Positions 35,553-44,614 of a stretch of 64,000 bases of DNA are shown here, one piece after another (the first letter of the stretch is position 1; every line of letters starts with the position of its first letter). The notes under the pieces are model-generated. The model did no database searches. It worked only from the letters and a program-made list of their open reading frames with translations, and had not been told where the DNA came from. The position numbers and the translations under genes are program-made. The DNA is taken from NCBI RefSeq assembly GCF_000283655.1, contig NC_016623.1, positions 124,001 to 188,000 on the forward strand, given 5' to 3'. The DNA comes from Azospirillum lipoferum 4B (GTDB taxonomy: Bacteria > Pseudomonadota > Alphaproteobacteria > Azospirillales > Azospirillaceae).

Positions 35553-37040
35553 ATGGCGACCGATCGACAATCCTTGAGCGTCGGCTGTCTAGGGGCGGAC
35601 AACCTCGCCCGCCCCTTCGCTCTGGCCGCCTGGCGCAGCCCTGACCATCCCGCCCTGGTGTGCGATGGCGTCGCCCTGTCCTATGCCGCCCTGTTGGAAC
35701 AGGCACTGCGGACCGGCGCCGGTGTGGCCGCCTTGCGGAAGGACGCCACGCCGCCGCGCGTTGCGCTCAGCCTCGGCAACCGGGCGGAGCTGCCGGCGCT
35801 GTTCTTCGGCATCGTCGCTGCCGGCGGCATCGTCGGGCTGTTCGACCCGAAATGGAGCGCGGCGCAGACCGCCGCCGCACTCGATACCTTCCGCCCCGAC
35901 CTGCACCTGACGACGGAGACCGCCGCTGCCTGGATCGCCGCACAGCCGGCGGACTGGAGCATTCCGGCGGTCGACGCGAAGACGCCTTTTCTGGTCGGCT
36001 TCACCTCCGGCACCACCGGGCGGCCGAAGGCTTTCATCCGCAACCAGGGATCCTGGCTGGCGACGCTGGAGGCGAGCCGGGTGGAGTTCGGCATCGGGCC
36101 GGACGACATCGTTCTGGTGCCGGGGCCGCTGGTCCATGGCCTCGGCCTCTATGGCGCGGTGGAAGGGCTGTCGGCCGGCGCCACGATCCGGGTGCAGCCG
36201 AAATTCGACGCAGCAGACGCGGCGGCGCAGCTGACGGAATGCGGAGTCACCACGCTGGTGCTGGTGCCGACGATGCTGGTCGGCATCCTCGACGCGGCGG
36301 AACGCCACGGCCGGCGCTTCCCTGCCCTGCGCCGGGTGGTGTGCTCCGGCGCGAAGCTGGCACCGGCGGTGCATGACCGGCTGGCGGCGCTGTGCCCCGA
36401 TGCCGCGGTGCTCGAATATTACGGCGCATCGGAACTGAGCTTCGTCAGCCTGCGCTCGTCCCGCGAGGGCGCCCCCGCCGACAGCGTTGGCCGCCCCTTC
36501 CACGGGGTGGAACTGAGCCTGCGCGACGATGTCGGCAACCCGGTGGAGCGCGGCCGGCCCGGCACCGTCTGGGTGCGGAGCGGGATGCTGAGCGACGGCT
36601 ATCTCGGCACCACCGACGGCGCCGGCTATCGCGAGCGGGACGGCTGGGGCACGGTCGGCGATTATGGCTGGATCGACGGCGAGGGCTGGCTGCGGCTTGT
36701 CGGACGGGCCGGCGACATGGTCATCACCGGCGGCCTGAACGTCTACCCGGCGGAGGTCGAAGCCGCCTTGCGCGCTCATCCCGCGGTGGCGGAGGCGGTG
36801 GTGTTCGGCCTGCCCGATCCCTATTGGGGCGACGCCCTGTCCGCCGTGGTCTGGTGGCGCGGGTCCCGGCGCGCATCGCTGGCGGAGCTGCGCGGCTGGT
36901 GCCAGGAGCGGTTGGAGGCCTACAAGGCGCCCCGGCGCGTCTTCGCGGCGGCCGACATGCCCCTGACCGGCAGTGGCAAGATCGCCCGCGGCGATGTGCG
37001 CGAGCAGGCGAAGGGCGGCGGTCTGGAGGTGGTGGAATGA
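35553..37040 (+). CDS. AMP-binding acyl-CoA ligase in the biotin operon
   Basis: 495 residues from the ATG at 35553, 4 bp after the bioY stop. ANL-family ligase: nucleotide loop VGFTSGTTGRPKAF, LEYYGASELSFVSL, hinge Asp in GDYGWIDGEGWLRLVGRAGDMVITGGLNVYPAEVE and the C-terminal catalytic Lys in LTGSGKIARGDVR. It would activate a carboxylic acid to its CoA thioester. In Bacillus, a BioY gene is co-transcribed with a ligase (YhfT) and thiolase (YhfS) under biotin control; the same trio here points to a link with biotin or its pimelate-type precursor, but the substrate is unknown. Confidence 0.88.
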   Translation: MATDRQSLSVGCLGADNLARPFALAAWRSPDHPALVCDGVALSYAALLEQALRTGAGVAALRKDATPPRVALSLGNRAELPALFFGIVAAGGIVGLFDPKWSAAQTAAALDTFRPDLHLTTETAAAWIAAQPADWSIPAVDAKTPFLVGFTSGTTGRPKAFIRNQGSWLATLEASRVEFGIGPDDIVLVPGPLVHGLGLYGAVEGLSAGATIRVQPKFDAADAAAQLTECGVTTLVLVPTMLVGILDAAERHGRRFPALRRVVCSGAKLAPAVHDRLAALCPDAAVLEYYGASELSFVSLRSSREGAPADSVGRPFHGVELSLRDDVGNPVERGRPGTVWVRSGMLSDGYLGTTDGAGYRERDGWGTVGDYGWIDGEGWLRLVGRAGDMVITGGLNVYPAEVEAALRAHPAVAEAVVFGLPDPYWGDALSAVVWWRGSRRASLAELRGWCQERLEAYKAPRRVFAAADMPLTGSGKIARGDVREQAKGGGLEVVE

Positions 37041-38206
37041 GCAAGCGCCCGATCATCGTCGCCGCGCGGCGCACGCCCGTCGGCCGCATCGGCGGTTCCC
37101 TGCGCGACCTTCCCGTCGAGGATCTCGCCGCGCCGGTCATCCGCGCCGTGCTTGCCGATGCCGGGATCGAGCCGGCCGAGGTCGACGAGGTGCTGCTGGG
37201 CAATGCGGTCGGACCCGGCGGCAATGTCGCGCGGCTGTCGGCGCTGGCAGCCGGGCTGCCGGTGTCGGTGCCGGGCGTGACGGTGGACCGGCAATGCGGG
37301 TCCGGGCTGGAGGCGATCAACCTCGCCGCCCGGCTGGTGCAGTCCGGCGCCTGTGACGTCGTGCTGGCCGGCGGGGTGGAGAGCACCAGCACCGCCCCCT
37401 GGCGCGTCGCCAAGCCGTCCAGCCTCTACCGCAGCCCGACCTTCTACGACCGCGCCCGCTTCGCCCCGGACGAGATCGGCGACCCGTCGATGATCGAAGC
37501 GGCGGAAAACGTCGCCCTGGCCTATGGCATCGACCGCGCCCGGCAGGACCGCTACGCCCTGGACAGCCACCGCAAGGCGGTGGCCGCGCAAGCCGCCCGA
37601 CGCTTCGACCGCGAGATCGTGCCGCTCACCCTGCGCGACGGCCGCGTCATCGACCGCGACGAATGCCCGCGCGCCGACACCAGCCTTGAGAAACTGGCGG
37701 CGCTGCGGCCCATCCTGCGGCCGGACGGCACCGTGACCGCCGGCAACGCCTGCCCGGTCAATGACGGCGCCGCCGTGGTGGCGGTGGTTTCGGAGCGGAA
37801 GTTCCGCGCGCTCGGCCTGACCCACGGGCTGGCTGTGGTGGACAGCGCCGCGGCCGGCGTGGACCCGAAACTGCTCGGCACCGGCCCGATTCCGGCGGTG
37901 ACCAAGCTGCTGGCCCGCAACCCCGGCCTGTCGGTCGCCGACATCGACCTGATCGAGTTCAACGAGGCCTTCGCCGCCCAGGTGCTGGCCAGCCTCGATG
38001 CGCTGGGCATCGACCAGTCGCGCGTGTCGGTCGGCGGCGGCGCGCTGGCGCTCGGCCATCCCTATGGCGCGTCGGGAGCCATCCTGGTGACGCGCCTGTT
38101 CACCGAGCTGCTGTTCCCGGCGGCGGGCATGTCGCCCCGCCGGGGGCTCGCCACGCTCGGCATCGGCGGCGGTCTGGGGATCGCCACACTTCTGGAGCCA
38201 GTCTGA
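37037..38206 (+). CDS. Thiolase family protein lacking the second catalytic Cys
   Basis: 389 residues; the ATG at 37037 overlaps the ligase stop (ATGA). Thiolase fold with the acyl-accepting Cys87 in VTVDRQCGSGLEAINLAARL, the NEAFAAQ motif and the His in GGALALGHPYGASGA. The C-terminal motif, normally C-x-GGG-x-G, reads LATLGIGGGLGIA, so Gly375 stands where the second catalytic Cys is expected. A normal reversible thiolase reaction is therefore doubtful; a modified condensing or acyl-transfer role is possible. Sits in the biotin operon between ligase and MFS genes. Confidence 0.88.
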   Translation: MSKRPIIVAARRTPVGRIGGSLRDLPVEDLAAPVIRAVLADAGIEPAEVDEVLLGNAVGPGGNVARLSALAAGLPVSVPGVTVDRQCGSGLEAINLAARLVQSGACDVVLAGGVESTSTAPWRVAKPSSLYRSPTFYDRARFAPDEIGDPSMIEAAENVALAYGIDRARQDRYALDSHRKAVAAQAARRFDREIVPLTLRDGRVIDRDECPRADTSLEKLAALRPILRPDGTVTAGNACPVNDGAAVVAVVSERKFRALGLTHGLAVVDSAAAGVDPKLLGTGPIPAVTKLLARNPGLSVADIDLIEFNEAFAAQVLASLDALGIDQSRVSVGGGALALGHPYGASGAILVTRLFTELLFPAAGMSPRRGLATLGIGGGLGIATLLEPV

Positions 38207-39442
38207 ATGACCAGCGTGCCTGCGGCCGGGGACAGCTTCCGGTCCGCCTTCCGTCACCGCGCCTTCGCCCTGTTCTGGTGCGCGCGGGTCTGTTCGATGC
38301 TGGCGATCCAGATGCAGGTGGTGGCGGTCGGCTGGCAGGTCTACGCCATGACCGACAACCCGCTCGACCTTGGGCTGGTCGGGCTGTTCCAGTTCCTGCC
38401 CACCCTGGCGCTGGTCCTGGTGGCCGGCCATGTGGTCGACAACAACGACCGCAAGACGGTGCTGTGCGGCGCCCTGTCCGTCGAAATGGCCGCGGTCGCA
38501 TCCCTGTTCCTGCTGACAATGGCAGGCGCGCTGTCGCCGCACGCGATCTTCGCCGTGGTGGCGCTGATCGGCCTCGCCAAGTCCTTCGAGGGACCCGCCA
38601 ACCAGGCGATCCTGTCGGCGACCGTACCGCTGGAGGACCTGCCCAACGCCGTCGCCTGGCAATCGTCGGGGGTGCAGGTGGCGCAGATCTCCGGCCCGGC
38701 GCTGGGCGGACTGCTCTACATCGCCGGCCCGGCGGCGGTCTATGGCGTCAGCACGGCGATGCTGGTGCTGTCGGTCCTGCTGATCGCCGCCTGCCGGCCG
38801 CGTCCGGTCACCATGACCAGGCGCGCCATGAGCCTGTCGAGCATGCTGGCCGGCGCCGCCTTCATCCGCAGCCGGCCGGAGATCCTGGGTGCCATCTCGC
38901 TCGACCTGTTCGCCGTGCTGCTGGGCGGGGCCACCGCGCTGCTGCCGATCTACGCCCGCGACGTGCTGTTCGTCGGGCCATGGGGGCTCGGCCTGCTGCG
39001 CTCCGCCCCGGCGCTGGGAGCGCTGGCCATGGCGATGGTCATCACCCGCTGGGGCGTGAAGCGCCATGCCGGGCGCTGGATGCTGATCGCGGTGGCGGGG
39101 TTCGGCGGCGCCACCATCGCCTTCGGCCTGTCGACCGATCCGGTGCTGTCCTTCATCGCCCTGCTGGCGGTCGGCGCCACCGATCAGGTCAGCATGTTCG
39201 TCCGCCAGACCCTGATCCAGCTGTCCACCCCCGACGAGATGCGCGGCCGCGTCGGTGCCGTCACCTCGCTGTTCATCGGCGCGTCCAACCAACTGGGCGA
39301 GTTCGAGTCCGGCAGCGTCGCGGCAATGGTCGGGGCGGTCCCTGCGGTTGTGCTGGGCGGCGTCGGCGCGGTCGGGCTGGCCGGACTGTGGGCGGCGATG
39401 TTCCCGGCGCTGCGGCGGGTGGACAGGCTGCTGGGGCGGTAA
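38207..39442 (+). CDS. MFS transporter, EntS-like
   Basis: 411 residues with about twelve membrane segments, beginning directly after the thiolase stop. It resembles MFS_3/EntS-type exporters (FRHRAFALFWCARVCSMLAIQMQVVAVGWQVYAMTDNPLDLGLVGLFQFLP; GHVVDNNDRKTVL as the loop 2-3 motif; PNAVAWQSSGVQVAQISGPALGGLLY; STPDEMRGRVGAVTSLFIGASNQLGEFESG). Substrate unknown. As last gene of the biotin-transport run it may move a product of the ligase/thiolase step. Confidence 0.85.
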   Translation: MTSVPAAGDSFRSAFRHRAFALFWCARVCSMLAIQMQVVAVGWQVYAMTDNPLDLGLVGLFQFLPTLALVLVAGHVVDNNDRKTVLCGALSVEMAAVASLFLLTMAGALSPHAIFAVVALIGLAKSFEGPANQAILSATVPLEDLPNAVAWQSSGVQVAQISGPALGGLLYIAGPAAVYGVSTAMLVLSVLLIAACRPRPVTMTRRAMSLSSMLAGAAFIRSRPEILGAISLDLFAVLLGGATALLPIYARDVLFVGPWGLGLLRSAPALGALAMAMVITRWGVKRHAGRWMLIAVAGFGGATIAFGLSTDPVLSFIALLAVGATDQVSMFVRQTLIQLSTPDEMRGRVGAVTSLFIGASNQLGEFESGSVAAMVGAVPAVVLGGVGAVGLAGLWAAMFPALRRVDRLLGR

Positions 39443-39596
39443 GCCGTCACGATGCACGGGCTGACATATAGGTTTTCCGCCTGGACATTCGCAGATTGCA
39501 TCTGTAGAGATATTTGTGCTTTTTGCGGACAAGATCCTCTCGACATCCAAATCGGAGGAGATGGAATCCGTCCGTTGAACCGGATAGGATGACCAA

Positions 39597-40772
39597 ATGA
39601 CCGTTGTTTCTGCGAATGTTGCAATCAATTTGACAGGAATTGGCGATGCATCGGGTATTGTCTTTGACAATTATTACCTGACATCTCAAGGTCCAAATCA
39701 TATTTCGTTCCGGTATACGTCAAACAACGTTCCAGTTTTTGATGCCAGTATAACCGGTTGGTTCAACATTTCAGATTACGGGGCTTCCGGAACGATATCA
39801 TCTCTGACAGCGTCGTTGCCGGGTGGCGGGATGCTGCTGTCCTTCACCAACATGGACCTGAGATTCTACAGCGTTTACGGCCTCGCCAATTCACTCAACC
39901 CGCAAACAATTCTATATGCCAACGACCAGATTTTCGGTTCTTCTTTCGGCGATACTCTCTATGGCTATAGCGGAAACGATTACATCGGTGGCGGGGGCGG
40001 GAACGACCTGATCAGTGGCGGCTATGGGGCGGACACGCTGGACGGTGGCGACGGGACGGATACCGTCATCAGCAACCAGTATTACGCAACGGGCAAACTG
40101 ATCGCCTACGGCGAGCGGGCAGCGGTTCTCGATCGGACCTACGGCTCCGATATTCTGAGCAATGTCGAATATATCCGCTTTTACGACAGAACCGTTGCCA
40201 CATCCAGCGCCGGCAGCTTCGATGTCCTGAGCTATCTTGCCGCCAATCGGGATCTTGCCGCCACCTTCGGCACCAATGGTGCGGCGGCATTTTCACATTA
40301 CGTGCAATTCGGTTATGTCGAGAACCGCTCGACGGGTTTCGATGCTGCGGCATATCTCGCTGCCAATCGGGATCTCGCCACCGCCTTCGGCACCGATACC
40401 GGGGCGGCAATGACGCATTACATAACGCATGGCCGGCTAGAGAACCGCGTTACAACGTTCAACTCCATGTCGTACCTCGCGGCCAATCCCGACCTGATCC
40501 GGGCATTCGGGGCCGATACGACAGCTGCCGCCATGCATTACGCCCGCAATGGCCGGTTGGAAGGGCGGTCGACCAGCTTCAACGCCGCGGCCTATCTGGC
40601 GCGAAATCCGGATGTTCAGCGCGCGCTGGGGAGCAGTGAGCTGGCGGCTGCCACCCATTATGTGACCTTCGGCTTGCGCGAAGGCCGCGCGACCGCTCCG
40701 CTAACCACCACCGGCCGGGCAGCGGGATTGAGCGAAGACACCACCGCTGCCATGATCGCGATGACGTCCTGA
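39597..40772 (+). CDS. RTX-type calcium-binding protein with four 40-residue repeats
   Basis: 391 residues, no N-terminal signal peptide. Residues 1-110 are of unknown fold. RTX-type glycine/aspartate nonapeptides follow at about 118-156 (YSGNDYIGGGGGNDLISGGYGADTLDGG as overlapping repeats). Residues 208-247, 248-287, 288-327 and 328-366 are four exact-length repeats of the form F-x4-YLAANxDLxxAFGxD, then AAxxHYxxxGxxExR. Such proteins usually leave the cell by type I secretion, but no ABC/HlyD genes are nearby. The first third is AT-richer than the neighbouring genes. AGGA lies 9 bases before the ATG. Confidence 0.8.
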   Translation: MTVVSANVAINLTGIGDASGIVFDNYYLTSQGPNHISFRYTSNNVPVFDASITGWFNISDYGASGTISSLTASLPGGGMLLSFTNMDLRFYSVYGLANSLNPQTILYANDQIFGSSFGDTLYGYSGNDYIGGGGGNDLISGGYGADTLDGGDGTDTVISNQYYATGKLIAYGERAAVLDRTYGSDILSNVEYIRFYDRTVATSSAGSFDVLSYLAANRDLAATFGTNGAAAFSHYVQFGYVENRSTGFDAAAYLAANRDLATAFGTDTGAAMTHYITHGRLENRVTTFNSMSYLAANPDLIRAFGADTTAAAMHYARNGRLEGRSTSFNAAAYLARNPDVQRALGSSELAAATHYVTFGLREGRATAPLTTTGRAAGLSEDTTAAMIAMTS

Positions 40773-40934
40773 TGGGAAATGTGTGGAAAGGACATTAACT
40801 CAGCGAGCCGCGCAAACAATAATCTTTAAAAAAAATACCCGCGGGAAAGCTGATTTATCAGATTCTTTCTTACTCGCTTACGAGGTTTCTGAATTAGAAA
40901 TGGCTGAGAATCTGCAGTTTTATGAGATCGTGCG

Positions 40935-42545
40935 ATGATGCATAACGAGAACGCAATCAATGGCTTTGTAACACGAATATTGCTTGTCGCAGTCGCCCTG
41001 ATTGGCGTCGCACAACTGGCTTTCCTGCCGCCATGGGAAGGGTTCGACGAATACGCGCATTGGTCATCGATCCAGCAAATTGCGGAGACCGGTTCAATTC
41101 CTCTTTATGGCCGGGATCATGTTTCCGCGGATGTGGATGCCTTTCCCGGACCGATGCCCTATACAACCACTCCGCCTTTCGACAATACCGGACGACCAAC
41201 CTATAGATCCTATCGTGAAATGGATCGCACAAGCATTGTAGAGACTACAGAACGTTCATTCCGTCAGGGGCGTGAGCTGAATTGGCAAGCTCAGCATCCA
41301 CCGCTTTACTACGGAATTCTCGCTCCCGTTTATTTGGCGGTCAAGAGCGCTAACTGGGTGACGCATCTTTTTCTTTTGCGCCTTACCTCCTGGAGCTTGG
41401 CATTCACCGGATTGGCCATCGGCGTTCTGGCAACGCAACGTTATCTGCCGGAAAAGGCCACATTCGCCGCCCCGTTCATGGCTGCGTATCCGTTCCTGGT
41501 GCCGCAATTCTTCCCGGAAATGGCACGGTTGGGCAATGACAGCCTTTGCCTCCTGCTGATGGGAACGATCTGGGCATTGCTTCTGCAATCGCTTTCGCCG
41601 CGAAGGCACAGATGGTCCATGCCGCTGCTGGGTCTTGCCTTGGCGGCCGGACTGCTGACGAAAGCGTTCTTCGTCCCGATTTCCTTCGGCGTCCTGGCAT
41701 TTCTTGCCGTTCGATGGTTGCACGAACGGCGACCCGAGCATTTGCGGGATCTTGTGACCTGCGCCACCGTCGCCGGATTCATCGGAGCCGCATGGTATCT
41801 GCGTAACCTGCTGCTGTTCGATAATCTTCTGGGCACCAACGACTTCATCCGCCTTGCCCATGGAATCGGATTGAAGGCCGGGCTTGAGCAGAACTTCTCC
41901 ATCTTAGCATTCGTGCGTGGCCTCGCCGCTATCCTCGGCAGCTACATCTGGGCCGGAACATGGTCCTTGGCTCAGCCGCCCGAGTATCTGTTGCTTGCGA
42001 CCGCAACCCTGGTTGTTCTGACGGTCGGCCGCTGGGTCGCAACCTTGCGGCCCGGCCGCTTCGCCAAGGCCCCTGCCTGTTTCCTGCCCCTCTTCATCGT
42101 CGGCCCGGTGATCGGCGGGCTGGGCTATCACCTACTGACGGTGATTGCCGAAACCGGCCGCGGAGTGGGTACACCCGGCTGGTACCTGCATATTCTGGCG
42201 GCCCCCATCTCCTTTGCGATGGCGATCGGTTGGCACCTTCTCCCCTGGCGAGCAGGGTTGCGCGCGCTCGCTTGCGGTTCGGTCATGCTCGGCGTGCTGG
42301 GATGGGGACTGCAACTGTCCCTGTTCAGCGGTTGCGCCACCAAGTCGGGGTCGAACAAATACTACGACTGGACGGGGGCTTCCTGCCTGGTGGATTGGTC
42401 CCAGCTCAACGCGTTGGGCTTTCCGGCAACCGGCTTCGTCTGCCTCTGCCTCGGTGCTGCCGCCGCGGTCGGCGCCTCGATCGCTTGGTTCAGGCCCGAC
42501 GCCATGCGGACATCGGGCCTGAAAGCGCCGCAACCTAATAAATAG
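40935..42545 (+). CDS. GT-C-like polytopic membrane protein (putative glycosyltransferase)
   Basis: 536 residues with about ten to twelve membrane segments. After the first helix it carries FLPPWEGFDEYAHWSSIQQIAETGSIPLYG, which resembles the acidic DE motif in the first outer loop of GT-C transferases and of DUF2142 proteins. QHPPLYYGILAPVY and FPEMARLGNDSLCLLLMG also fit that group. It would transfer a sugar from a polyprenyl phosphate on the periplasmic side. Two ATGs are adjacent at the start. The upstream 160 bp is AT-rich and the 5' half has lower GC than neighbouring genes. Confidence 0.7.
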   Translation: MMHNENAINGFVTRILLVAVALIGVAQLAFLPPWEGFDEYAHWSSIQQIAETGSIPLYGRDHVSADVDAFPGPMPYTTTPPFDNTGRPTYRSYREMDRTSIVETTERSFRQGRELNWQAQHPPLYYGILAPVYLAVKSANWVTHLFLLRLTSWSLAFTGLAIGVLATQRYLPEKATFAAPFMAAYPFLVPQFFPEMARLGNDSLCLLLMGTIWALLLQSLSPRRHRWSMPLLGLALAAGLLTKAFFVPISFGVLAFLAVRWLHERRPEHLRDLVTCATVAGFIGAAWYLRNLLLFDNLLGTNDFIRLAHGIGLKAGLEQNFSILAFVRGLAAILGSYIWAGTWSLAQPPEYLLLATATLVVLTVGRWVATLRPGRFAKAPACFLPLFIVGPVIGGLGYHLLTVIAETGRGVGTPGWYLHILAAPISFAMAIGWHLLPWRAGLRALACGSVMLGVLGWGLQLSLFSGCATKSGSNKYYDWTGASCLVDWSQLNALGFPATGFVCLCLGAAAAVGASIAWFRPDAMRTSGLKAPQPNK

Positions 42546-42549
42546 CCGA

Positions 42550-43716
42550 TCAATACCGGATCGTCACCTTGTCCGCCGCCTGCTTGGCCCGCGCACGCGC
42601 GTCGTCGGTGTCGGTGCCGGTGGCGAGCGCCACGCCCATGCGGCGGTTCTTGCGGGTGGTCGGCTTGCCGAACAACCGGACGTCGACCTCCTGCTCCGCG
42701 CTGCCCAGGCTCAGCGCATCGGCCAGCCCCTCGATGCGGAAGCTCTCCGCCTCGCGGTCGGCCAGGATGACGGCGGAGGCCGACGGGCTGCGGCAGACGA
42801 TGTTGTGGATCGGCAGGCCCAGGATGGCGCGGGCGTGCAGTTCGAATTCCGACAGGTTCTGCGACAGCAGGGTGACCATGCCGGTGTCGTGCGGGCGCGG
42901 CGACAGCTCGGAGAAGACGACCTCGTCGGCCGTCACGAAGAACTCGACGCCGAAGATGCCGTAGCCGCCGAGATTGTCGACGACGCGGGCCGCCATCGCC
43001 TTGGCGTCGTCCAGCATCGCCTGCGGCATGGCGACCGGCTGCCAGGATTCCTGGTAGTCGCCGCGCTCCTGCCGGTGGCCGATCGGCTCGCAATAGAGGA
43101 TGCCGTCGCGGGTGCGGACGGTCAGCAGCGTGATCTCGTATTCGAAGGCGACGAATTCCTCGACGATCACCTTGCGGCGGTCGCCGCGCATGTTCGCCAC
43201 CGCATAGTCCCAGGCGGCTTCCAGCCCGGCGGCGTCCTGCACCGTGCTCTGCCCCTTGCCCGACGACGACATCACCGGCTTGATGACGCAGGGGAAGCCG
43301 GTGTGCTCCGCCCCGGCGCGGACCTCGTCCAGGCTTTCGGCATAGCGATAGCGCGAGGTGCGCAGACCGAGCTCCGTCGCGGCGACCTCGCGGATGCGGT
43401 CGCGGTTCATCGTCATGGTGGCGGCGCGGGCCGACGGCACGACAATGGTGCCGGCATCCTCGAACTCGTGCAGCACCTCGGTGCGGATCGCCTCCACCTC
43501 CGGCACGATGAAGTCGGGGCGGTGCTTGGCGATGGCGGCGCGCAGGGCGTCGGCGTCCAGCATGGAGAACACCTCCGCCCGGTCGGCGACCTGCATCGCA
43601 GGCGCGTTGGCGTAGCTGTCGCAGGCGATGACCTCGCAGCCCAGCCGCTTCGCGGCGATGACGAATTCCTTGCCCAGCTCACCGGAGCCGAGCAGCAGGA
43701 TCCTGGCGGTGAACAT
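42550..43716 (-). CDS. purT: Formate-dependent phosphoribosylglycinamide formyltransferase PurT
   Basis: 388 residues from the ATG at 43716, which has GGGGAG at ideal spacing; an in-frame ATG at 43731 is less likely. ATP-grasp enzyme: ILLLGSGELGKEFVIAAKRLG, IVPEVEAI, CVIKPVMSSSGKGQS, EEFVAFEYEITLLTVR and FGVEFFVTADEVVFSELSPRPHDTGMVT. It uses formate and ATP to formylate GAR in purine synthesis without folate. Stand-alone gene. Confidence 0.95.
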   Translation of the reverse strand: MFTARILLLGSGELGKEFVIAAKRLGCEVIACDSYANAPAMQVADRAEVFSMLDADALRAAIAKHRPDFIVPEVEAIRTEVLHEFEDAGTIVVPSARAATMTMNRDRIREVAATELGLRTSRYRYAESLDEVRAGAEHTGFPCVIKPVMSSSGKGQSTVQDAAGLEAAWDYAVANMRGDRRKVIVEEFVAFEYEITLLTVRTRDGILYCEPIGHRQERGDYQESWQPVAMPQAMLDDAKAMAARVVDNLGGYGIFGVEFFVTADEVVFSELSPRPHDTGMVTLLSQNLSEFELHARAILGLPIHNIVCRSPSASAVILADREAESFRIEGLADALSLGSAEQEVDVRLFGKPTTRKNRRMGVALATGTDTDDARARAKQAADKVTIRY

Positions 43717-43923
43717 CCACGCACTCCCCATTTTGGCGACAGCAGGCCGACCATAGGGCTTCCTCCCGGCCGGGCCAAGCCCCGCGGTGAGCACCCCGGC
43801 ATGCGATCAGGACAGCGACAGCTGAGCAGAACAAATATTTCTAAAAAGAAATTATAATGGTACTGGATGAAAAGCCCTGCCTGTGTGTTCATGCATGAAA
43901 GTACCCGATGCTGGGAGGCGGCG

Positions 43924-44334
43924 ATGGAAAAGACGGTGCGGCGCGGTGTCTTCGGCGGCAGGACGGTGTTGGCCGCTTGCCTTGCGGTGTCGCTGGCCCT
44001 GCCGGGCTGCGCCGGGAATGGCAACGACGACATGACGGGCGCCCTGCTGATCGGCGCCGCGGTGGTGGGGCTGGGCGTGCTGGCGGCGACCGCCGGCGAC
44101 GATGACGATGACCGCTCTTACGAGCGCGACCGGCGCCGCCACCGCAGCGACGGCTATCACAACGGCGGCTACTACGGAAACGGCCATTATGGCGAACGGG
44201 GGCGCGACGGCTACAGCCGCTATGCCGGCAACGGCCAATGCGACGACGGGCGTTACCGCACCTCCAACGGCGGCCGGGCGGAGTCGGGCACCGACGAGTG
44301 GGACTGCCGCCGGTTCGGCGACGGACGGAAGTGA
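43924..44334 (+). CDS. Small Gly/Tyr/Arg-rich lipoprotein
   Basis: 136 residues from the ATG at 43924 (GGAGG 6 bases upstream). The lipobox is LALPGC, so it should be a lipoprotein. A second hydrophobic segment (ALLIGAAVVGLGVLAATA) follows the anchor, then an acidic DDDDD stretch, an Arg/His block and repeated GYYGNGHYGERG-like tyrosine-glycine units. The two Cys in the tail (QCDDGRY and WDCRRF) may pair. Function unknown; an envelope role is likely. Confidence 0.75.
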   Translation: MEKTVRRGVFGGRTVLAACLAVSLALPGCAGNGNDDMTGALLIGAAVVGLGVLAATAGDDDDDRSYERDRRRHRSDGYHNGGYYGNGHYGERGRDGYSRYAGNGQCDDGRYRTSNGGRAESGTDEWDCRRFGDGRK

Positions 44335-44338
44335 TGCG

Positions 44339-44614
44339 TTACCGGCGGCGCCCCTCCAGATTCTTGCGGACGATGGCGGCGATGATCAAGAGGAAGGCCA
44401 GCAGCCGCAGCAGATAGACCCAGCTCTGCTCCTCCCGTTCCAGCCCGCCGAGCGCCAGGACGCTCTGGTTCACCGCCAGCAGGGCGAAGGCCAGCGCGAA
44501 GGAGACGAACAGCGCATCTCGCGTCCGCCTCCAGAAGCTGAGGAAGAACAGTCCGGCCACCGCATAGAGTGCCGCAAGCGCACCGGTGAAGAAGCTGTAG
44601 GTCGTCGGCAGCAT
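44339..44614 (-). CDS. Small membrane protein, DUF5985-like
   Basis: 91 residues with three hydrophobic segments (FFTGALAALYAVAGLFFLSFW, ALFVSFALAFALLAVNQSVLAL, WVYLLRLLAFLLIIAAIV). RDALFVSFALAFALLAVNQ recalls DUF5985 proteins. Its ATG at 44614 coincides with the last base of the stop codon of the next gene on the strand, so the two are coupled. Function unknown. Confidence 0.75.
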   Translation of the reverse strand: MLPTTYSFFTGALAALYAVAGLFFLSFWRRTRDALFVSFALAFALLAVNQSVLALGGLEREEQSWVYLLRLLAFLLIIAAIVRKNLEGRRR

